NCBI RefSeq assembly: GCF_000972845.2
Contig: NC_040016.1
Span: 15,538,967-15,602,966, forward strand
Origin: Larimichthys crocea
Lineage: Eukaryota; Chordata; Actinopteri; Sciaenidae
DNA length: 64,000 nucleotides
Direction: 5' to 3'
Both the position numbers and the translations under genes were made by a program. Below are positions 1 through 10,800 of the stretch, one piece after another. The notes under the pieces are model-generated. The model did not search any database. It saw only the letters and a program-made list of their open reading frames with translations, and was not told the origin of the DNA. The stretch's first letter is position 1. The number at the start of each line of letters is the position of its first letter.

Positions 1-2086
1 TTTAGATAAGGTTGAAGCTTAAACAAATTCAAAAGAGCTACAACGCCCACAATTTCACTAAAACATTGTGAGTGCGGTAAAACATTTCCCCGTTTTAGAC
101 AATTACGATTCAATTACGAAGCAAAAAGAAAAAAAAAAACTCAGGCAAAAGCACAAAATCCCAACCAGACGCTGACTCCAGCTCATCCCTGTCAAACAGA
201 CAGGCGAACACGCACAGGAAAAGAATTTAAACAGAAACAGAAACCTATGTATGATGTATATAAGGACATATGTTTGATTCTTTAGCCTGTTGTCTGAACT
301 GTTCTTGCTCAATTTTGTAAAACAGATAAAACACAGTGAGGTAAGATGCAAGTTTTTGTTTTAAGTGACACGATGTGGTTAAGACGCCGAGTGAGATTCG
401 CATCGTTGCCGCATGGCAGGTCACAGCTGAGCATATTTACACATGTAATCCAGAAGTACAGAGAAGAGAGCGCAAAAGCAGCATCATCCAAGTATTATCA
501 TTTTTTGAATTTTGTTTATAGGAAGAGCGCTGACAGTTTAATATACTTATCCGATTTAGGGATAAACTTTATATTATCCATGATTTACATGTCAACACTC
601 TTTCATACACTGAATTAATCATGTTCATTCTTTCTGTTTCTCTTTCGGTCTTTTTCAGTGACGAATAAATAATAGGAGACGGAAATAAACCTGACCTTTT
701 TTTGACCTTTGTGAATTGTCAATTGGCAAAAGGCAAGCAGTACTTTAAAACCACAATGAAAATCATCATTTAAAACTGATTTATGACGTATGAATATGCA
801 TATCTTATTAGTATTTGCGTATTTTGGCTAATATTACACATCATTTCCCTGAGCAAAATCATGAATACATTATCATTAGCTCTCAAAGGAGGTGAATGGA
901 TGTACTTTTTTTTTATTATTATCTGTTTTCAGGTATAAAATAAGAGCAATTACAAGTCTCCAATTCTTTGTAAGCAAATCTGACTAATGCTCCTCATACT
1001 AGGAGCAACTCAACCACTTGTTTTTATTATTACAAGCAGGGCGTATATCCACTTAGATCCAAGATTCAAATCTAGGATAAAAGTATCAGGTATGTGTATA
1101 ATAGAGCGTTTAAAAATGCACATGTTAGTGATTAAAGTAAGCTGGTAACAGTGAAATGTCCTTACGATACGGTTTCTCTCTGAAACTACTTGAGGTGTGC
1201 TTGATACACTTGACACTTTAATAGTCCAATAAGTGGACGTATCAACGTAGCCAGACAAGTGCAAATCGAGCACTCCTCTAATCCTATTTAATATATGAAA
1301 CATATTCAACCATTATGCTATACATGTCTGGTATCTGTAAATAGAAGGAAAGGCAGACGACCACCACCACCTAGACTGTCTTGCCTTCCTTGGAACTTCT
1401 GTTCAAGAGCAGCAGATTCAGAGAAATCTGTTTTTCCTCAGAAGGCAGAGAGGACCTCTGTGTTCCTCCCTCAATGGTTTTCATGCACTCTATCTGAACA
1501 TTACACAAACCAGGCTCGCCGGGGCTGCTGTAAAAATCCTATCTGCACGCAATCTTTCCCATAACAAAAGGAAGAGCACTTGATGTTCTCTGTGGCCTTG
1601 TTGTTGCTACAAGTCTATGAGTATGTCTAAAGGCAGGCCCTAATAAACAGGGTGACCATAAACAAAGGATTAACCAAAGGATGGAGTTGCCAAACTGGCA
1701 AAAACAGATAATACAACACTTCTATAATAAACAAGTTATGCACGCATTCAAAGTTTCTAAATCTTTTGAGTGTTGTTGGTGATACGCTTGCATTATTCAG
1801 CTCTTGTCACAGATAGCTTAAATTGGACTACAGCTTGTTTTGGTGGGAAACCCAGAAAGGCCTACGACTCCCATGAGCATCCAGCGTTACTGACAGTGAT
1901 GGACGACAGCAATTACCACCGGGGTTAAAAGGTTCAGGTTACATACAAATATGCAAGAGCCAATCAACAACACAGAAACGCCCAATCAGAAATTAACCGA
2001 AGCTGTGTGATGATGATAAAAAGATCTGATCTATAAACTTTAAAAACAGCAACCTTTTGAGATGAAATCGTAGTTTGAGTACTTAC
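1..2086. other. st7l terminal intron or 3' flank
   Basis: AT-rich non-coding sequence between the last supported st7l exon and the window edge. It should contain the end of the final st7l intron or its last exon. The only short phase-0 candidate I could define is at 1501-1527 (see findings). No second gene is supported. Confidence 0.5.
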
Positions 2087-2226
2087 TGCTTTGGCAAAGA
2101 CACCCATGAGCTCAGGGAACTGATGTGTGAGCATGGCCAGCATGGCAGTGAAAGAGCAAAGGCCTGCTGTGAAGAGGATGAAGAAGGGAAGCTCTTTCTT
2201 TGGGTACACAGACACCTCGTGGAAAG
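2087..2226 (-). CDS. st7l: st7l coding exon 14 (C-terminal membrane segment)
   Basis: 140 bp encoding [40 protein letters not shown] and MGVFAKA. The acceptor is ctccag and the strong donor gtaagt falls on a codon boundary, so one more exon must follow. In mammals alternative last exons begin after this AKA. Confidence 0.95.
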
Positions 2227-5200
2227 CTGGAGCGAGAAAGAGAATACAAGACAAGAAACAACATGGAGTTAAAACAACAACAACAATCATACAATTAAAC
2301 TGGGTGGGTGTGTTCTTAAGACTGCACGTTGCTGCTGCTGGCGTTGTACTTACAGGGCAGTAGTTCCCTATCTGCTGTTTCTGTGCATCCTGGGTAGGGG
2401 TAAAACAGGTGACCTTTCTCTAGTGGGTAGGGAATTATCCGGAAGGCTGTTAACACAGAAAGGAAATTGAATTAAACTGAATGACACACCAAGAATGACA
2501 GTACAAAAAACTACTTTAAACAACGACACTGCTATTTCAAACTGTGGCAAGAGGAGGCCATTTAAAACAGCTGACACGATCTTCAGTAAGTGACTGAAGT
2601 AGCAGAATATTATACAGAGTGACAAGATACTAACACTCTAATAAAATATAACGATAACACTTTTCTTGTGCTTGGTGCGAGCGATGATCTCCTCCCTGGA
2701 TAATTGTGAGTATTCGTGGGTGTGCTGGGCATACAAAACCTATGACACATAATTTAAAAATGGAGAACAGCATAAAAGGAAGAAACTCTGGGTCTCAGCT
2801 CGTTTGAAGCACTCTATAATTGGGACTTATGAACATACAGTATGATTTTTTATTTTTTTTTTTAAACTAGAATGACCTCAAATCATCTACATTAAATCAA
2901 ACTAAAAAAAAAAGAGGCAATGGTGACACATACTGCCCTCCCAGGTGCAGTGTAGTAGGTTTAAGGCTCCCTCTGCCCTCTTCCAGTGCTGCAGGTGGAA
3001 GAAAGCATATGCCACTGCCTCGCTGTCACCCCTCTTCAAGATGTGCTCTGGAGGCAGGATCAGGCTCTTCATCTCCAATAAGTACTGCAGACAGGGAGAG
3101 GAAGAAATACAGGACTTGTGGTAAGTTTACACTACAGTACCTCTCTGCTTTCTGGCTCCTGAACTTGATAAAGAATAGCAGAAGTGTCTCGAAGAGGTTC
3201 ACTTTATACCGCTATCAATAATGTGCAGTGAAGTCCATCAGTATATGTCTGTATATATGTGCACAATCTGCTTTCTCTCCATCATTTAAACTACAGTGGG
3301 ATTGAAGATAATTTTTTTGCGTAATATTTCTATTTGGTTCATTATAGTTCTATAGCGTTGAGTCCTGGTGGATCTTACACACAAAAAAGCCAACTGTGTA
3401 CTACACTTACAGCAATGAGGGTGAGCCAATATAAAATTGTGAAAATCTGAACCCAAACACTGGTGGGCTAAGACGAATACCAAGTCATTCCAACATCCTA
3501 TTTTCTCTCCCCACAGTCTTTTATGTTGGCTAAAAAATAAAACATTTAGCAAGCTCAACCAAACCACAACTAAAGTTCCAGTAAATACTCTCACATTATT
3601 ACACTCAGCAGGTGGCGAGAACAAGGCGACTGCTTGCCTAAATTCTGCTGACGCAAGACAAAAACAAAAAATCTGCCCTCTTGTGGTAAAAAAAAAAAAA
3701 AAAAAAAAAAAATCAATTCATGGAGCTTTTAACAGTTTCATTCACATCGTCTCCTCGGTTCTCAGTCAGCACTACACTCATTCTGTTCTATTGTGCAATT
3801 CCTCCGGCTAACTCCCTCCAGACAGAAAACATATTTTCTTCATGTGAGGTATTTGTTGACAGCCGTATTTTGCAATTGTTCAAGGTGGGAGGGAAAAGCT
3901 TTCCAAAGCTCTCTGAGTGTGTGTTATTGTTACAGTACAGTACATTCATTCCATAAATGCGTAACATCCCCCGCTCACCCCTCCTCTCTCCCCTACTGTG
4001 TAAGTTTGTCCCAGCGAGTCAGCCGGTTCACTGTGCTGAGAAAGGCCCACATCCCAGAGTTACAACTTATAGAACAGGCATACGTTCTGAAATAACATGG
4101 AACACACTAATAGACATGATTATATTGTGTACTACCTTTCTGTAATATGTATATATTTTTATTAGGCTCTGGCTGTGTCTATCGATAAGACATTTCTAGG
4201 TGTATACTGACTTTGATAAACCTGCCACTCTATGTACTTTTTATCTGTGGTGCCCAGTGTGGCAGGGGTCTGTGTTAAACAAAACCCATGTGTGGGACTG
4301 GGGCCCCCTGGGCTGGATTCCCAGGCGGCCAGCTTCACAGCGCTCTGGATCTCAGACTGACACTTTGGGAAGGTTACCCCACAACTAATCCTGTCTAATC
4401 CCTTCCATGGTCACAGGCTCAGCCAGCCAGCCACCCATCCATCTAACCAGCCAGACCATGCTGCTTCACCCATCTCCCCCCTGCCTTTCTCCACTCTCAC
4501 CCTTAATTATCACAGCCTGCCTACAGCTGGCTTTCTGATGTGACTCATCCCTGTCTTTCTCCAACCCTTCTTCATGCTTCTTTAGCTTTCAAGCCTTGGT
4601 CTCAGACTGGTTACCTGCCTCACTTCTTTAGCAAAGTCAGTCCGTTGGTGTGTCAGTCATTTGACCAGTGTGAAATAACTACTGGATGGATTGTGATGAA
4701 ATTTGGTACACACATTAATTACATTGTAATAACTTTCATGATCCTTTGATGTTTCTTCTAATGTACTAATACTTTGCATTTAGTGCGAGCTAAACAGCCG
4801 TATTCATAAAATACTTCTGTATATTATGCTGCCAGGCCGACCTCACTCCGCCTGAACGGTAAAGGCTCAAATCAAACAAGTCAACAAGTGTGAACACCTC
4901 TTCACTCAACCATTCTAGCAGACTCTCGTGACTCCTAGCCTCTTCTCTCTCCATCCTAACATCCTCTGTAGTCATTACACAGAAGAAAGACAGCGAGAGA
5001 CACCCAGAAGCTGCTTGTTTGCCCTACTCACCTATCCTGTCTGACTTACTTAAATCAGCTCTCCCTCTGCTCCAGCCAAGACATTTGACTGTCCGCCCTC
5101 ATCCACCTCACCAATTCGGTCTCCTTTTCTTCCGAGCACAAACCTTCCACCATTCTCTACTCCCCTGGCACCGGTGCTGAGGCAGTCAGCCAGCTCAAGA

Positions 5201-7797
5201 GGAAACCGACTACTTCTTGGTTGTAGAGCACAACACAACTGCTGTAACTGATAAAATAACATTGAATATAACATGTGAGGACATGCAGGGGCCTGATCTT
5301 AAACTTCAAACTTGATCGTTTTGATAAGCAAGTCTTGATTAAACCTGGATATTTTAGATAATGGTGAATATTTTACACATATTTCTGTTCTACTGTAGCT
5401 CTATATTAAATCTGTTGTTGATAATGAATGACTAGTATATCGCACCAGTGCAGGTCTTGGTCTTCTGTGTTTTAAGATTAACCATTTAGATGGGCTGGCT
5501 AGTCAGCTGTCCTTCCTCGCATGCCACAGCATTAGACCTGGTGACACCTCAGTCCTCTGTGCTGGCCTACCGCCCCCAACCCCCTCCCGTTCTTCGGTCT
5601 GCTTCTCCACTCCCTGTCGCCTCTTTGATGAAGGGATTGAGTTTCATGTGTTCTCCTTTTATCCCAGGGTAGTCATAAACGCAGAGCATAACTCATAAGC
5701 TGCCTTCTGATTCTAATCTGCAGCACTTCGCCTCTCACAATGGAACACACAGGCAACAATGACATCAGCCTTGTAGTTGCTCTGTAAGGGTCAGGCAAAC
5801 ACACGCGTACAGTGAAAGAACATGAAGACAAACAGGTGCTGGGGTTAGAAACACAAACAAAGATTAAGAATTTCATACAGTCAGTAAACGCTGCTACTAG
5901 CTACACCAACCTCTGCTGGGGGAGAGGCAGGAAAATCGCAACATTTATTCCAAAGTGGGCCAGCATGAGGCAAATCCTAACTACCTCCTTTTTCCTTGTC
6001 TGAGCCAAACCTCATCCATCTTAATTCAGAAGAAAAACAGGTCTGCTGCTCTGTCTCAATTTACAAACAAAAAAAATCCAATTTCAAAAAGGTAAACTAA
6101 GGAAAAGGTCTGCATTTATGGGCCTTGACGGGCGATCTAGATGAGAACACGTCAACCAGAATGGGGTGAGATGAGAAACTGCCTTCTAAAGTGGAGTAAA
6201 CTAGCAAGGTAGATGAGATCGGGTCACTCAGACCATTTCAAAATGAACATGCACGGACTGGAGTGGTAGTAGATGTAAATGCGCAGCAGATTTAGATAGC
6301 GGGAACACTTAATCAGCCATTTAAACATGAGGTAAACTGTCAGTTTCCTAACCATTGGCTAGAAGAGAAGCTGATTGGAATGGACAGACAGATGGAGAAA
6401 AGGCTGGAGAAGGAGGATAATAGAGATGGACAAGAAGATGACGAGGAGGAGAGGAAAACAGAAATGAACAAAAGGGAGAAGAAGATAAATTGGGGCAAAA
6501 AGGAGAGCCATTTAAGGAAATGGAAAGGGGTCATGTGGGAGGACATCGGCACTGAAGCAGACTGGAGCATGTGTGTGTGGATGTGGGTTCACTGTGTGTG
6601 TGTAGGTTTTCCAGCAGTTTGCATATGCTTGTGATGTAGCGTAGCAAGATATTTATATGTTATCTCCTTGGCATGCTTGAACACAACCACACACTTAATG
6701 CTTCACCTGACACTGTTCCTCCATCACCCCACATGTCCCATTAGGCCATAAGGTTGTTGTTCGTTTACTTAAAAAAAAACACATTTACACCTGGAGGTTA
6801 CCGAGTGCAACAGTCCGACCTATTGAGCAGTTCTACTGGAGAAACAACAACAAGTCAATTTCACTAAACTTTCGGTCGCCACAGCAACCAGAACAAAACT
6901 GGTACATTGATGATGATGGCTCAGATTTGCCAAAGCTAGTCTGCTTTGTCCAGTTCAGTGAAAACAGTGGTATCTGATACAGCTTCACTATAGCAACACA
7001 AACAAACACAAGCTTTCTTTGTTACTGGGTCACCTTTAATACATCTCCTGCCACCTTACAAAGATATACGGTTTATTTATTAATATCTTGCTTAATTATA
7101 ATTTCTTCTTGCTTGAACTCTTTATGAAGATTTAACTTGAAACGATATTGACCTTTCCTCTAGAAAGGAGCTAGGAGCCTAGATAAAAATGATTTGTTTT
7201 GTCTGGAGGTTGCAGGATTGTAATAGTTTACTAAAGTTTCAAAGAATAGTGCTACATCATAGTAAATTGCCAAAGCATGAACAGGTTTCTATAGCACTTG
7301 GGAAACTAAAGTTAAAGCTACACTAGAGGACATAATTAGGCTTTAGAGAACTTTGCAGATCCTAGTTTAGGGGCCAGCCCCAGTCTAAAAAGGCCACAGT
7401 CACAGGTGCACTCATCATTCAGACACGCCAGACAACACAAAGCAACAACCCGCCTCCCTCCCCACAGACAAATGCTGAAAGATGAGCCTACCAATAATCC
7501 TCTGTGAAAGGTGTGTTACAAATTTCAGAATGTCATTGGGCTATTCACCTAAAGTCACAGAAGTCATATTGATAAAACTTGGCAGCAGTGGCCAACATCA
7601 GACTCTCTGTTTGGCTCAAACGGGGGATGAGGGAACATGAGAGGATAAGAAACAAGATGAGGGTACGTGATGAGAGGCGAGAGGATGGCTGCCCCTGGGC
7701 ACAGTGGGGAGGGAGCAGTTGGAAAGACATTGAAGATGAGGGCCCTCACTTTAAAAATCAAAGGCTGGATCAAAGTGCTGGCTGACGCCCCCTTCTT

Positions 7798-7870
<73 letters not shown>

Positions 7871-10800
7871 TTCTCTTTATATCTCTCTCGCCTGAGATGA
7901 AACAACACCACACTACAAAGGCTGAACTGAGACAAAACTCTGTTGCAACTAGTTGTGTATGACTGTGTGTGTGTGTGCATGTGTGACATCTAATCTTGTG
8001 GGAACTGATATGAAGGGCTTGAGAGATATCCAGTTGTAGTCCAGTGTTCTCCTGGTTCAGCTGTATATAAATCTGCTCACTATGATGAAAAATTATGACC
8101 CATGTGTTTTACATTGACAGTTTCTCTTGGGACCCAAATGTGAACTATAAACTAAACAACCTGTAAAAACACATAATACATGCATGACTCCTAAAATACT
8201 CTATTGTCCTGAATAGTGGTTGATCAATAGGACAAATATGTCATAAATACGACAATCACTAAAACCACTGATATAGAGAGAATCTGCAAATATACAAACA
8301 AACCATGATTTATGGTTCAAATCAGACACTACAGGTGTGATTAAATGAATGGAGAGTTACTTTAAGACCTATACTGACACCTGCTGGTGAAGCAGCATAT
8401 AGCACGTCTGGAAACGACCGCTCCATTTCTAAGTTGTACCACCTGTTACTGCTGCCATAACTCATCTTTGATTGTCTGACTGATTGCTAACCCGTCTGCG
8501 TGTTTTGCCTGTTTGTTCTGCGTGTCATGTGAGAGCAGACTAAACATAGACGAGATGTGATTTTAAAAATCTACCCACATCACTTGCGGCATAGCAGTTG
8601 CGTGAATGAAAATATACTTGATGCACAAATTCCATAAAGAGTGCGGAAATCAATGTGCGCAGATGAAAAGGGTTAATTGTTTATGCAAATATATAGCACA
8701 GCTAAGGTGACGACTGACAACGCCACATCCTTAAAAGGTGGGGTAAGAGATTCTGGAGAGATGCAATACCACATCAAATGCCGTAATATAGTGCGAGCAA
8801 TGACACATCAAGTAATGTAACTATCGCTGGACAGCTGTTGTGGGTTTGCAAACTGTTGCAACATGCAGAGAGGACAATACAGTTTCCCAGAGTGAGCAAA
8901 CCAGCTCCAGACAGCGACACTCACAACTCTCCACCTAGCAGAATTCCAGCGGACTGTGAGGTGATACTCTCTGAATTTGAAAGAAATGAACTGGAATGAC
9001 CAAGAACTGCTTACCCCACCGTTAAGTTATTAATGGCTTTACATAGTCAGAGTCTATGTGACACTTTTTAGTCCAATGACTGACCTTTGGCACGTGTGGA
9101 TTGAACTCGACGGCTCTGTGTATGGCCTCCACAGCATTCATCTCTGCTGTGCTTAGCCCTCGCCTTGACGCGGCCTCTGGAGAGAACCTGAGACAAAGAA
9201 CCTCATATGACAAACTGCTGCTGCTCACAAACTCATTTCACGTCGCTGTTAGTACAGTCATATAAAAACAGGAAAAGAGCCACTTGTGTTGAATGCAACA
9301 TACTTATCTGATACAGCCCGTGCTTTCAACAGCGCAGATGTGTAGCATATAGTGGCTGATTTTGGCAAGCTGATGTCTACAATGGCAGAAGAAATTGGGG
9401 TCATGTGACAGAAGGCATACATTCTCCACACAGATTCAGTCGTACTAAGGTAATGTCAATCCAAACAGAGTAAGAGGACTTCAGAAAAATGGCATTTTAT
9501 TGGGTTCAGTATTACCATCATATTTTGCTAGGACTGCTTGAACATCAGCATATGCTTGAAGCTCTAGAAGTGCCTCCAAGAGGTTTTCATGTATATTTAA
9601 CATCCCCAACAGGGGGAACTCCTTCATTAACTGTAAAGATATGGAAAGAAATATAATTATTATTAACATACAACAAAACAAACATAGAGTAAACATGTTG
9701 CCTTGGTAGTTCATTTGACAAACACTATGAGATGCAGGTTTTTGATGGAAACTCACATCTCTCATCATTTTTACTGCTTCTTTAATCCGTCCCAGTTTGC
9801 GTGCACACATTGCCAGTCTGCGTTTTATGTACACCAGTAAGTTTATATCTTTTCCAGCTGTGGATGACAAACAGAAAATATGAGACAGTCAATTAAAAAT
9901 CCTGAGCAGTCTATGGAAGTTTAAAACATGAATAACGCGGACAGATTTATAAAGAGGCCTCACACCTGAAAAAGTAACTTCACCCAACATTTAGTGGTGT
10001 TGTTTAGAGGAAAGGAAGTGATGGCGATCTGTTCTACTTACAGCCGCACTTACATCTCATATGGAGTTGCACAATAGTGAAGCGCTGCACTTCACAGGGT
10101 GCGGCAAAGAATGTTGCACAAGCAGGATTAACAGTGGGCGTAGTTACTTATCAACTAGTTAGACATATTCTTGCTACTGTTCCTTGAGGTTTACGATGGA
10201 TGACAACTTAATGTATTGTCAGAGACATTCTTACCGATACTTAGTGCTTTTTTGAAGAGGCGTTCAGCTTCTGTGATAGTTGTGGCTTCTTCCTCTGCCA
10301 GGAGTACATAGGCTGCAGCACATCTGCACACACAGAAATGTCAGACAAAGAAACAGATTTTCAACAATCCATTTTCCTCTCATGAAGACCATATTGTGTT
10401 TGCATGCACAATCAAGGCAATAACTGATACATTAATAAATTTATGCTCTTAACTGAAGCACGTACAAACACAGAAACTACATTCTAACTGCATTACAGTC
10501 GTCCCTCGCTATAACGCGGTTCACTTTTCGCGGACTCGCTGTTTCGCAGATTTTTTTTGTGTAATTTTGCATGCTTTTTTTTACAGCGTACTGCACAGTA
10601 TGAACGCACATTGTGTTCTGTGTCCTAAATTGGCTAAGAGAGAACCGCACATGTGTTCTGCGTCCTGATTAACTAAGGGAGTACTGTACAAAACGTGTGT
10701 AAAGGTGTGTGGTTAGGGGTTTTACGGTCTTAAAACATGTATAATAATTGTAAAACTTACTTCGCGGATTTCGTTTATTGCGGGTTATTTTTAGAACGTA

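Larger units (their letters stand above)
3085..9084 (-). other. st7l large intron (6.0 kb)
   Basis: Intron between exons 11 and 12, with a gtcagt donor and ctgcag acceptor. It holds a poly-A run near 3690-3713, a dispersed repeat fragment (4668-4795), a (CA)n microsatellite (7799-7868) and otherwise unremarkable sequence. All other st7l introns are 84-601 bp, so this one is about ten times larger. Confidence 0.85.

Noticed and set aside
103..351. Minus-strand stretch reading MSWSQRLVGILCFCLSF, slightly like SFT2-domain proteins
   Set aside because: The likeness is short, and a poly-T-encoded Phe run and a stop follow. No neighbouring SFT2 exons were found.
6340..6634. Charged ORF of Lys/Glu/Asp-rich residues and its Ser/Leu-rich antisense
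   Set aside because: It comes from a purine-rich segment inside the large st7l intron, with no family resemblance.
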